NCBI GenBank assembly: GCA_905182995.1
Contig: CAJJDP010000141.1
Location: 240,696 to 304,695, forward strand
Reading direction: 5' to 3'
DNA length: 64,000 nt
Origin: Paramecium octaurelia
Lineage: Eukaryota > Ciliophora > Oligohymenophorea > Peniculida > Parameciidae
Part shown: positions 12,768 through 23,927 of the stretch, piece by piece
Layout of the letters: every line of letters starts with the position of its first letter
Position numbering within the stretch: the stretch's first letter is position 1
Position numbers and translations under genes: made by a program
The notes under the pieces: generated by a model
Databases searched by the model: none
Seen by the model: only the letters and a program-made list of their open reading frames with translations
Told to the model about the DNA's origin: nothing

Positions 12768-15167
12768 ATGATTTCCCTCTTACTATTTTGTTTGATGTAA
12801 CAATAAGCAACTGCTGCATGCAGCCCAACTGATCCAACACTTTGTGATGCAGAAACAGGTTGCGGTTGGTGGACAGATGGAGGGTGTTATGAATGTTCCT
12901 AATGGAATTAAGCTGATTGTGAAAATATGTGTGGATGGTATAATTCGGCTTGCATATCATGCCCCAGTGTGCCAACTGCATCATGCATTTCATCAGGATG
13001 TGGTCTTTCCACTAGCAATTAGTGCATAAATTGTGCAGGACTAAATAGCTCAGCATGCCCTAACTACATTGGATGCTATCTTAAAGATGGAAAGTGCTAT
13101 CCAGTAATATTTACAGCCTAATCTAATTGCGTGTCACCATATTTATGGATTAATTCAAAATGTTAAATTACAGCTTGTAATTCAACGAATAAAAAGAGCT
13201 GCATATGTGGAACATCTAATTTAGCAGTTTGTGGCTCGTCATAAAGTTGCCAAGATTTCTCAGCGTCTACTGGAAAGTGTTTATAAAAATGTTCTTAAAA
13301 TTTAAATTCAAATTCTTGCCTTTGTGGAAACGATAATGTAGAATGTCTTAGCACTACATATTGTTTAGACATTGCAGCTACATCAGGATAATGCAAGTAG
13401 CCTTGTTAAGGATCAAATATTTCAGATTGTATATGCGGAACTTCCTATTGTGATTCAAATATGTTGTGCAAGAATAATTCATGTGTAGCTGCTTGTTCAT
13501 CAATTTATTAAAATAATTGTTCTTGTGGAAGAACATCAAAACAAGATTGTAGTTCAACAACTTATTGCTAAGATCCTAATGCAACAAATGGAGTTTGTGT
13601 TAATTAATGTTAAGGTTCAACAGTAAATAATTGTGCTTGTGGATCTCAAACGCTTTCATATTGTAGTGCAACTTAAAGATGTGAAGATGTAATGGCAAAT
13701 TCAGGTAATTGTTTGAATATATGTACTACTAAATTGTAAAATAATTGTTCTTGTGGTTAAAGTCAATTTAGCAATTGTAATAATTCTTAATATTGTGTGG
13801 ACCCTACTGCTACTAATGGATAATGCTATGAAAATTGTACAAATAGTATAAGATAAAATTGTATTTGTGGTGTGGCAACAAAATCAGTTTGTTCAAATTA
13901 ACAAAAATGCGAAGATCCAACTGCTAATAACGGTAATTGTATTTCAACACCTAATTGTATTAATAATCTTGATAAATCGTGTTTATGTGGTTTAACTTAG
14001 ATTTCTGAATGTTCTTAATCTACTTATTGTATTGATGTAACTGATTAGAAAGGAGTTTGCTTATAAAGTTGTAATCAAAATTAAAAATCTGATTGCGTTT
14101 GCGGTTCAACTTAAAAAATAGTCTGTTCTAAAACTTAAGTATGTTAGAATCCGAATGATGCGGATGGGATTTGTATAGAAAAATGCGTTCGTAATTTACA
14201 AACAAACTGCATCTGTGGTAATTCAGCAACTCCTTTTTGTGGTTCAAACGAACATTGTCATGATATTTAATAGCTAACAGGTACCTGTGTTTAATAATGT
14301 AATTAATTCCAAAGCAATTGTGTTTGTGGATCATCATACTTATCAAAATGTTCATCTACAACATATTGTTCATCAAAATAAGAAGGAGTTTGTTTAGAAA
14401 TTTGTACTCATTAATCTTCCAATTGTATTTGTGGAAATAAAGTCAAAAAGGTCTGTTCAAACTAAGAAAAATGCATTGATCCATATTCCGATAATGGGGT
14501 TTGTAATTAAGGTACTTGCACATAATAATTTTAATCTAATTGTACTTGTGGTATAAATAATCCAGACTATTGTAATAAAAATTAATATTGTTTGGACTTT
14601 ACAGCACCAATGGGAGCTTGTTATGAAAAATGTATTTAAAATCAAAATAATTGTTTATGTGGAATGGATTCTTTTGAAATATGCTTTGAATCATCATATT
14701 GTATTTTGTAATCCAAAGGTTTTTGTATCCCACAATGTACTTCAACTAATTATCAAAATTGTTTGATATTATCTGAAAACCTAACTTGTCTTGATTAATA
14801 TGATACCATCTATGATGATATCACTCGAAAATGTGTGCCAACTTGCAAAGAAAATGGCTAATCCAATTGTTTTTGTGGTAATAAGTAGAATGGTTTAGAT
14901 ATAAAATTGATTTGCTAATCTGGTTTTCAATGCTAAAATCTTGATACAAACTAGAGTGGTTGCTTAGAAAAATGTACAATTAATAAGACATCAAGTTGTT
15001 ATTGTGGATAAGAAAAATCCCAATATTGCAATGAAAAAGAGACTTGTCTAGATGTGACTTAATAAATAGGTTCATGCAAATCATCTTTAGATGTTTCATA
15101 AGTTGATTATTCCACAAGTCTATAAATAGGGTTGTTTGCGATAATCTGCCTATTCAGTATAATTTGA
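12768..15167 (+). CDS. Cysteine-rich repeat surface protein, immobilisation-antigen-like, 799 aa
   Basis: A single open frame of 799 codons, ATG 12768 to TGA 15165-15167. It begins with a hydrophobic signal peptide (M-I-S-L-L-L-F-C-L) and ends with a hydrophobic tail (L-F-A-I-I-C-L-F-S-I-I) right at the stop, as in GPI-anchored proteins. Between them about 16 copies of a C-x-C-G motif recur every 38-45 residues, each followed by further cysteines in a near-fixed pattern (C-G..., C-S, Y-C, G-x-C, C). The first 120 residues are a different Cys- and Trp-rich segment. Repeated Cys-rich GPI proteins with this layout include the immobilisation and surface antigens of ciliates; I infer a surface coat role. 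No intron is present. TAA/TAG codons are frequent and read as Gln. Confidence 0.8.
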
Positions 15168-15868
15168 AATTGTGATTATCCATTATATATAATAATTATA
15201 TACAAATTATTACAATATAAATTTAAATAGAGTTAGTTAATAAACTTCAACTTTAACTAATAAATTGAATCTGATATTTGATTTCTTTATGTTGAATTGA
15301 TTTAAGGAATATTTTTCAGGATGATATATAGTATTTAATATAATAGGATTGTTTTGATTCCTAATATGATATTGCTAGTATTATTCCTTTTAAATAATTT
15401 GCTTTATATTTTTTGCCAATATATGTTTTTGCCTTCTGTCAGTTAAGAGATTTCCAATTATTAGTTTAAGCAGATAATATGAATTTATGATTTTTATCAA
15501 TCTATAATATCATCATTAGTAGCGAAAAATAGATGATCCTTGTTATGGATTTTTATCGCCTTCAAAACTTTGTTCACGGTAAATCCTTATTTTTAATATA
15601 TTGATAATCTTGAAGGGGAGTTATTGTTTCACTACATTATTAATTGTAAATTTTGTGTTATTAATGAAATTTTTACTATGAATATTTGTAATAAATCAAC
15701 CCTCTTAAATTTCTCAAAGCAAGTGAAATAAATTTTACGAAGGGCCATATTCTTTCTATCAAGTTTAAATGGGATGTTATGAGGGTAAAACAAAGTACCT
15801 TATTGTACTCATGATATCTGACCTTTGAAGGTTTTATCTAATTAAACTATATGATTTAAAAAAATATC
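15168..15868. other. Non-coding or unrecognised stretch
   Basis: A+T-rich with a TGA in every frame at short spacing and no domain I recognise. It separates the surface antigen from the RING-like remnant. Confidence 0.5.
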
Positions 15869-15869
15869 A

Positions 15870-16604
15870 AAATTAGGATGCTATATAGAAATGTGTTAAT
15901 TGTCAAAATCATTTTGAATAGAATTAAGTTATATAAACTCGTTGTTAACATTATTATTGCAAAGAATGTGCAATAACAAAGAGTGATTATCAAAATAAAT
16001 TTATGTGTTTATAAAGTGGAAATTACATTTAAGTAGATTACATAAATTGGTGTTATATAAGCACAATAAAAATTAAGATTAGTAATGCTGTAAATGCAAA
16101 GAATTGTTTAATGAAAGCCTTTTATTTCAAAATTAATGTTTTCATTACATTTGAGCTTCTTGTCTAGAAGCTTGGGTTTCAAAATAAACATATTTGAGAT
16201 GTCCTAAGTGTTATAAGCACATCAATATTAACGATGCAGATCTCCACTTAGATAGAATATTAACTTTGAAAATACAATAAACAGAAAATTTGAAAGATTA
16301 ACAGCAAGGATATCTAGAGCCAGAATAATAAATAATTATACAAGAACCGTTAAATTAAGGCAATAAGGAAGAATTACCTTCAAAACCATAAAAAGAAATG
16401 TAAAACAATTTATTTAAAGTGAAATATTTTGAGTAGAGATAAAATATGAATTTAGAAGAATGTATATGTGCTATATGTGGTTTGAATTTTAGAGATTTCG
16501 AATAATAAGCCTAACTTTAGTGTTTGCATGTTTTTCATATAAAATATTTCCAGGATCAACTAAAGGAGAGTGCTGATTGTGTTCTTTGTCAAAATGTATA
16601 TTGA
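15870..16604 (+). pseudogene. Decayed multi-RING gene fragment
   Basis: Closely related to 32836-33590 of the long RING gene. It encodes the second RING (C-V-N-C...C-Q-H-Y-Y-C-K-E-C) and third RING (C-C-K-C...C-F-H-Y-I, C-P-K-C), then a final RING-H2-like module (C-I-C-A-I-C...H-V-F-H...C-V-L-C) and TGA at 16602-16604. There is no ATG between the last upstream TGA and the first RING. Relative to the long copy, two zinc-binding positions are lost (K-C to K-S and L-S-C to L-Q-S), and one base is missing in an A-run near 16044 that shifts the frame between RING 2 and RING 3. The changed cysteines argue for decay rather than only a sequencing error. Confidence 0.6.
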
Positions 16605-16792
16605 TTATAATAAACCTATATATTTTGAAATAATCAAAATGAGTCATAGTGAAATATGTTTATAATAGTAATTTAGGGAAGCATTACTTATCAGAATTTC
16701 ATTTGAATACAATTATTTTTTTTATTTATAAATGAAATAGAGCATCGATCCTAGTGAAAGTGAAAATCAGACTACCTAGCTTTGTTTGATTN

Positions 16793-17240
16793 ACTTACAA
16801 TCATTAATTATTATGATATTGAGTTATAAATAGCGTATTTTAAATTGAGCATTTTACAGTTTGATCTAATGGCCTAAGTCTAAGGAGTTTTCAATTTAGT
16901 AGATGGATTCAATTAATAAACAGTAAAAATCATTATCTAACCTTGAACCTATTAATGGCTGAATTCTGATATTAAATATTTTTATATTTAAATAGGTTTC
17001 AATCTCAAAATTAAACAAATTTATTATCAATGTTTTAAAGTCTATTGTTTACAAAAAACATTAAGATTTTTTCAATTTCTAAGATTTTGATTTATAATAC
17101 AATTCTAATTGTAATAGATGATCTTAAATAATAGTATTTTAGTAATATAAATTTATAATTGTTAATATTAATGATATTAGATAAAATAAATCACAGATAT
17201 TTATTTTCTATTCTCCTCTTTAATATTATTTAATATGATA
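16793..17240 (+). pseudogene. Fragment related to the window's left edge
   Basis: After the single N at 16792 the plus strand encodes a short frame (D-I-E-x-x-I-A-Y-F-K-L-S-I-L, then F-D-L-M) related to the minus strand of 690-870, ending at a TGA near 16945. The rest to 17240 is A+T-rich with no coding pattern. It seems to be the far 3' end of a RING-gene relative. Confidence 0.3.
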
Positions 17241-17314
17241 TAAGGGCGGCAAGAATGATTGAAATAAAATACTATAATCTTTATAATTGCTTGTATATTT
17301 TGAATTTAAAATGC

Positions 17315-17682
17315 TCAAATTGCACCAACAATTCTAGGAATAAATCCTTTAATTAGCTCAATCACAGGCATCATTCTTCCACCTGATGGTCCCTAATCAT
17401 CACCATTATTTTCATCATCGGAATACTCTTCTTATTATTGCAAAGTTTCATCGGAATCCTATTCTTTTTGAGTGGCTTCTTCAACATATTCACTTTCCTA
17501 TAATAAATATTCGTTTAAGAGAGATCTGACAGGAATTGATTAGACTTTATTCTATGAATAGAGTGAATGATTACCTATTCAAAAAAGTAGACTTTATCAT
17601 TCAAGGTGATTTCAGTGTCTGGGACAACACAAATAGCTTGTCTGATATTTTTTAGGAATGTTGTAGACAAGCGTGCAATCAT
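17315..17682 (-). CDS. Small acidic hypothetical protein, 114 aa
   Basis: ATG at 17682, a 23-nt intron at 17552-17574 (GTAATC...ATAG), TGA at 17315-17317; 114 residues. The first half is mixed. The second half is strongly acidic (E, D and Q runs with S-D-D-E), and the last 20 residues are a hydrophobic, basic-flanked helix. Removing the intron keeps the frame open and the coding character continuous. It lies 64 bases downstream of the AGC kinase on the same strand. No family is recognised. Confidence 0.55.
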
Positions 17683-17746
17683 TGATAAACTAAAGTTGAT
17701 TAATTTATTTAATGGGTTTGATTAAAATATTATATTATTTTGTTGT

Positions 17747-19181
17747 TCATTTTTTCATGGTAGCACCTTATTGCATGCTGGGTTGATAGGTGAAATTTGA
17801 AAAATTTTAATTTGGTAATAAGGTACCATTGACAGGTGTGTCTTTAGCAATTTATTTGGTCATTCCTTCATCAAAATACTTCAACTCCTTTTTGTCGAAT
17901 TTATAAGGCGGTTGGATCTACATATAGAACATGTGTTGATACTCTATGCTAAATGATTTCTGCCATATCGATTCCAATAAAGAAATCATGCTTCATTATA
18001 TCATATCCATCATTTTCATATCCCAAACGTTTTTTTGGCTAAGAAAATGAAAAAGAAGTAAGTTACATCTACAACCAAGAGTTACTCCAATAAAGATCGA
18101 GCATTTTCAGATAAATATGAAGGATATGGTATAGGTTATGTTAATATCCTCCGAATCATTTCCTTTTTGTTTTCTTTGTAATGAGGAGGGGCTCCGACTA
18201 ACATTTCATACAGCAAAGCTCCGAAACTCCACCAATCACAGGTCTTATCATAGCCAGTTTCTAAGGAAAGTGATAGGAATAATAAAAACTTGTGGTCAGT
18301 ATTTCAGGAGCCAAATATTCAGGAGTTCCACACAAACTGAATGCTGTTTCATCTTCCTCCAACATAATTTTGGAGAGACCGAAATCAGTCAATTTGATGT
18401 GACCATTCTCATCAAGCAAAATGTTCTCTGGTTTAAGATCTCTGTAGATGATATGGTTTTCATGTAAATATTGTAATCCCAATAGGATTTCTGCTGCATA
18501 AAACTTAGCTACATCCTCCTTGAATCTTCCCACCTTTCTTAAATGATAAAATAGTTCTCCGCCTGGCATATAGTCTACAACAAGATACAATTTATATTAT
18601 GATTAAAATGCATATCTCAATCTTACTAAAAAGATACTAGAACATGTTGCCAAAATGATTCTCTCAGTCTCTGTATGACGTTTTTATCTCTCATTCTTGA
18701 TATTCTTCTTCTGCAACACTTTCATTGCGTAATATTTTGCTAACTCTAAATATATTCAATACAATTCGATTTATATTGAACCAACATAACCTTCCCGAAG
18801 GATCCCTTTCCCAACACCTTCAACAATCGGAAACTATCGATGTTGACTTTCTGAGTTTATAAACCCTGTCCCTCAGGTTCTGATGTTTTAGATGCTATGT
18901 CCAATTATCTTGTATTTTCCTAAAATTCTAAGAAGCACAATCATACGTTGGACAATTTGATGAATTCATCTTTTTCCACTTACAATTCTGGGTCATCTGT
19001 CATCTCTGTTTAATTCTAATTTGCAATTTCGTTTGTCTAACCATCTCCACTAGCTCCATAATCGAAATGTGTATTTACGTTTAGGCTTCATAATTGACCC
19101 TTAAACTGATTCTGGTTTCTTGACTTCTGATCCTCCCAATAATTTCTCCTCGTCGTAATCACGATAACACATATTCCCCAT
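17747..19181 (-). CDS. AGC-family serine/threonine protein kinase with N-terminal lipidation-like motif
   Basis: Seven exons give 423 residues. Introns are at 19054-19078, 18920-18946, 18740-18762, 18261-18289, 18039-18072 and 17918-17942 (25, 27, 23, 29, 34 and 25 nt). All catalytic elements are present: Gly loop G-K-G-S-F-G-K-V, Lys in [19 protein letters not shown], and [10 protein letters not shown]. The residue before C-G-T-P is Ser-Leu rather than the usual Thr-Phe. The C-terminal tail carries P-P-Y-K-F-D, a T-P turn motif and a hydrophobic motif F-S-N-F-T-Y, as in PKA/S6K/AKT relatives. The protein starts M-G-N-M-C, fitting N-myristoylation plus nearby palmitoylation, so membrane attachment is inferred. 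Start and introns were chosen because they alone keep the kinase frame. Confidence 0.93.
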
Positions 19182-19392
19182 ATTAATAAAAATAATTTAT
19201 ATTAATATTAAGTCATTCGAAACCAAGAATAATTATTAGAGAACGCAAAAAGGAGGGGATTATCCTGTGCAATTTTAATCTATTTAAGTCGTCATTAAAA
19301 TAATTATAAATATGGATTAATAGTTTGGCATCAGATTTAATTAAAATAAAGAATAAAATACCGCATTTTTGAGATATAATGAATGAATTTTA

Positions 19393-19964
19393 TCATATAC
19401 TCAATTCACTTTTTGAATTGCTCAATTCGAGATTTCTATTAATATACAAAATTCTTACTAATTGTTTTATGGCATAATCTTGTCGCTTGGTTAAATTATC
19501 CCTTTGATCAATTGCCTTTTGCTTTTGTTGTTTCTCCTCAATCAATAGATTCATTACAGACTGTATTTCTCCTCTTTTTTGTATAAAATTATAAACCTTA
19601 CTCTAATGACCTTTGTTGTTTTCTCGGAGACTGAGGCAACATAGTGTCGATCAATTAGTCTATAATCGACACCCTATCGCAAGGCATGGAGCACGAACGA
19701 ATATGAAAAAACCTACTTGCTTGCCTTTCCTGATACTATTGTCGGATTTATTCAACTATTGCAATACATTGTTGGACCACCTCCTATGATTTATTAGGAA
19801 CGGGTGTGACAACAGTCTAAATTTTAGTAGATGATCCATTGACTGTCGATGCTTATCTCGTCAGTTTTCTAATGAATTTAATTGGAGACGGTGCATCCTA
19901 TTAAATTATGATGCTATTATACAGGATTAGTGCAACCAGAAGGTGGCCTAGTTGCAAACTCCAT
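19393..19964 (-). CDS. Hypothetical Gln/Arg-rich, coiled-coil-like protein, 173 aa
   Basis: ATG at 19964, introns at 19898-19922 and 19572-19596 (both 25 nt), TGA at 19393-19395; 173 residues. The first half is Ser/Thr/Pro-containing. The second half (E-E-K-Q-Q-K-Q-K-A-I-D-Q then R-D-N-L-T-K-R) is charged and probably helical. The splice choice is supported because both introns restore one long coding frame. It sits between the AGC kinase and the DM10 gene. Function unknown. Confidence 0.55.
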
Positions 19965-20049
19965 AATGTTCAATGAATTTCTCTTTTTGATCATTATTTT
20001 TTGTTTTATGTAATAAATGTATCTGTTTATATAATAATTAATAAATTGA

Positions 20050-22059
20050 TCAAGCTCTTTTGCCTCCTAATGATTCCCACAATGATTGCATACACAATTT
20101 CCACTCTCCATTCCTATCAAATTCTCTCATCAAGAAATATTGCTCTTGCAAAGTTAAATTAAACCCTAATTCCAACAATCCTTATGACAATTCCTCAAAA
20201 TCAATGTATCCTTTAAGTTATTTATCCAACTTCCTATTTTGATATGTGGCCATTAATACTTCATCAAGTCCAACAAGAAACTATCGAAATTTGGATATCC
20301 ATCGGCAAATAACCTTAATTTGGCTATGATTTGAGAGATGTCAGCCTCTTTGAAAACGTCTGGCTTTTGTCTCATATAATTGATAGTGAATTCATCTGCC
20401 CTCATCAATTAGAATTTGTAGACGTTGAATTAGACGATGCCTCCCAATTAGAAATCCTTAGATTAATCGCAAATATAAGTACCCTCTCAGTATAATAATC
20501 ATTGGTTAATGGATTCTTTTATCTGGATCTCTCTTGGAATTTGCCACCCTTTTACAATAATCATATTAGTATACCCATATTCCACTGTTCCTTTCAGATG
20601 TTTGATACACCTAGACTGTATCATCCCCGCAGTAGAAGGATATTATGAATCTTCTGGAATTCTCCTCTCTAACCTCACTGATCTGTCTAGCTTCAAATCT
20701 GAGGATGAATTAATCTTAAGTGAAGTTCTTTCGGACATCCTTCTTTGGCGGTTTTGGTTACAAGGAGTATACTGATCCCAAGGAATCCTCTTCATACCCA
20801 TAACCATTGTAGGGTGGAACTGGCTGATAAAACTTTTTGCCTCTCTCCTATTTTAATGTGGCAGGTCTTTACATAGATTCAAATATATTACTTTTATTGG
20901 ATTCCTAGAACATTCAAATAATATTCCTTTGTGAAATCATCACATCCATAAATGAAGCATTCTCTTCCATAAATCTTGACTGTGTTCCCGCAAATTAGAT
21001 CTTGAGGACTGTAAAATTCTTCCTTCTTTAGTGTCATTCCTGGATAATGAGTCAGAATAGGAGTTTTAGGGATCTTCTATCTTCTCAACATCAATGGATA
21101 GGGATCCTTTCCTGAGTTCTATTTTCTCACTTCTTTGACTTCGCATGTATCATCAGCCAAGTAATAGTTTAATGTGTAATAATTCAGTTAGCCTTCGATG
21201 GATGCATCATCCCAAATGATATCAAAAGAGAGGACTTTCCTATCATTTTATAGATATTTATTAAGTCCTCCATTGGGATGTCCTCCTCCTAGTTTGACTT
21301 CAAAATATTCTTTGTATTCTTTGGTGTCAGGTGGATTGATTTTGAGCTCTTTAGTTTCCCGAATGTTTTCAAAATTATCTCTTGGCATTTGTTCTGGTAA
21401 ACGCAAAGGCTTGCCCATATATTCGTAGAATTCTCTGGTGTAGGTGTCGCAATCTTGAATTCTGAAGACCTAGAAAAATATAAAAATTTGGATGTTACTC
21501 TTTCATAAAAATTGATGTTGGAGCACAATTGAATATCTTCCCATTGGTAAAAGTCATTCTTTCCCAGTTTTTTCGGGATCTTCTGTCTCTTGATAAATAG
21601 GCCTTGAGGGATTCCAGCATTGGGGACTCGGGGCTACGAATTAATATAAATATAATGTACTTCTGTCACATGTATTGTTCCATCTGATAAATAGTAATAA
21701 ATGATGACTTTTCTGATTCTGAAGTTCTCGTTGGGGTTTTCAACAACGGATTCTTGGAAGTAACCGTAGAAACGTAAAACAGCTCGATCATATTTCAACC
21801 ATGGTGGTTGGATGCGAGGAATGTAATCATTTTCTGGTGGTTGTCTACTCCCATAAGTCAGATTGGGAGGAGCATTGAATTTCATGGAATCCATTAGGTT
21901 TGGATCGAATTCCTCGTGGATGAAGTTGGTTTTCTCTTGCACAGTGCCATTGATGTGTGAAAATTGCTGAGTTTTGTGATGATTTTCTTTGAAGGGATCT
22001 GAGAAGACATGGCCAGGCAGGAAGGGGACTTGCTTTGGGAATTGTGAATTGAGGGACAT
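20050..22059 (-). CDS. DM10-domain ciliary microtubule protein, EFHC1/RIB72 family
   Basis: Seven exons, 616 residues, ATG 22059 to TGA 20050-20052. Introns are at 21634-21660, 21470-21498, 20867-20891, 20549-20574, 20457-20482 and 20234-20259. It begins with the family's N-terminal block (P-F-L-P-G-H-x-F-x-D-P-F). Three DM10 domains follow: L-R-F-Y-G-Y-F...I-I-Y-Y-Y-L; V-L-S-F-D-I-I-W-D-D...V-K-I-Y-G-R; and F-I-I-S-F-Y-C-G-D-D. A C-terminal EF-hand-like region follows (G-Y-I-D-F-E-E-L, then F-D-R-N-G-E-W). EFHC1/2 and RIB72 are inner proteins of the ciliary doublet A-tubule; I infer that location. The length and three-DM10 order match the family. Confidence 0.93.
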
Positions 22060-22223
22060 GTATATATAATAAAAATATAACTGATTATCTATTGTGGGGG
22101 ATATGCAATATGAAATAAACAAAAAAGAGAGTTAGCTATATAAAAAATTAAAAACCTACCAACATAGAATGGATCCTCAATCTCCTGGATCAAATACCCA
22201 AATATTAGCTACAGCAATCGAAT

Positions 22224-23727
22224 ATGAAGAAAATTTCAGCAGCTTAATTGAGCAATCTTCAAGAGTGTGATCAATTGCTGAAATCGAGTTTGTACACTTT
22301 CGATACCAAAATCAACAAATTCACATAGATGTAATTTACACTCTACCCCAACATGCTCATTGGAGACAATCAGGAGTACTTGGTCTTGTCGTCCTGCATA
22401 ATGACCAAGAAAGTAATCCAATATAAGGAATTTACAGCGCAAGGAGTCCAATTGCTCAACAGTCAAGGCAACCTATTCTTATTTTACGAGTCTTACGTGT
22501 AGCAATTGAATGTACAACTTCGTCATTGATTAATTTCTAGTGGGAGAAACAATTGAAGAGATTTTCCAAACTATAAAATTTTTCCAATAAATACACTATT
22601 CAAGAGAAACTTTCGATATAAAATCATTACGCTTGTGTGAAGAACAAAAACAGTATATATTTATTTGAACCAAAGATCGTGTCTATACAGTTTAACTCAT
22701 AAGGTTGTCGAGTTTGAGCGAATAACTTTATGAAGCTCTGATGAACGAAATAAACATCTTAATGTGTTTCAAGCAGAATGGATTGCATCAATTCCACTCT
22801 TTATTTGAAGATGGAGATATCCTCTACATATTGTATGACTATTGGGTAGGAGACACATTGTACAAATTGATCCAATAAGGATTTAAATTGACAGCCTCTT
22901 AAATAGCTCAAATAATCTTCCAGATAATCAAAGTGGTTCGTTTTTTGCATCAGAATAATCTTTATCATGGAGCCATACTTCCCACCAATATAATCTTGCA
23001 CAGAGTGACAGCTCCTTAGAGTCAATAAGGACAATAATTGAAAATTACATTATTCAACTTTGCCTATAGAGATGCAAATCAATACAGTTTGGCTTGGTTG
23101 AATAAGAGAGTGCCGAAGTAATGGATACCACCTGAATTCAACAACCTACAGATCAAGCCTGAGTTTTCAAACATTGATGGATATCAAATTGGAGTCTTTT
23201 TGTACTATTTGACCTTCCACACAAATACTAACAAATCACAATTGTCATTTTACAAATCGCTGGATAATTTCAAAATCGATTATCAATGGTTGAAGTCAAT
23301 AAAATAGGAATAATAAAAGGAATACTCTTTTTCTCTGATTGAATTGTTGTGTGGGTTGTTGGACCCAGATTTTAAGAATAGAATCACTTTGAACAATGCT
23401 TTAGCTCATTAGTGGTTAACAAATTAGAGATAGAAATAGAATGGATAGAACGAGAAACCGAAGATATTGCCGTCTTTGAGGACAATATTGGAATTGAGAG
23501 AGCAAAGTTCTTGTGAAATGCTTTCATCCAGACTTGGTAAGGAGGAACTGCATGTAACAAGTTCTAGCGAGGATGATGTGGAGTTCTGTGATGATGAATA
23601 CATACATAGAATTTCAAAAGAAAATAATAAAATACCATATTATTAAAATATACTGAATTTGATTCCGAACAAACATCCATCTAGAAGTAAATAAGTAATA
23701 GATTAATGTTAAGAGAGTTAATTTTGA
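22224..23727 (+). CDS. Protein-kinase-like pseudoenzyme with N-terminal PH-like region
   Basis: Reads from ATG 22224 with a 19-nt intron at 22522-22540 and ends at TGA 23725-23727. The N-terminal 100 residues have a beta-rich PH-like pattern common on ciliate kinases. The C-terminal 350 residues align by eye to a kinase fold but lack its catalytic residues. The lysine of VAVK reads V-Q-L-I; HRD is replaced in L-Y-H-G-A-I-L-P-T-N-I-I; DFG is replaced by N-F-A. The WxPPE and substrate-lobe motifs remain (W-I-P-P-E-F). The tail is acidic. One in-frame TGA at 22666-22668 is not removed by any canonical small intron I tried, so the gene may be broken, carry a base error, or use an unusual splice. 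An alternative upstream ATG is at 22169. Confidence 0.65.
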
Positions 23728-23927
23728 TTAGATATCTATATATGTATGATTAACAATGATTTCAATATAATAATTTAAATATTTAATTGGAATCAAAATA
23801 TGTTTTATGAAATCTTGCTATGTAGTTCATGGCTTTGCAATACTTTGTATTCTTTAGATCTTGAGTAATCTTCCATATATAATTTTGAAAGTTGTGGTTA
23901 TTGATAATTGAGTTGTTGATACTGATA

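Noticed and set aside
13378-14645. Minus-strand open frames within the antigen gene
   Set aside because: Antisense to the 799-codon Cys-repeat frame, whose regular cysteine spacing is decisive.
18138-18467. Plus-strand open frame of 109 codons
   Set aside because: It lies antisense to the catalytic core of the AGC kinase; the coding frame on the other strand explains it.
20509-21428. Plus-strand open frames of 76-88 codons
   Set aside because: Antisense to the DM10 domains of the EFHC/RIB72-like gene.
22169-22265. Alternative start ATG at 22169 for the pseudokinase
   Set aside because: Its frame meets a TGA after about 33 codons unless an extra intron is assumed; ATG 22224 is directly in frame.
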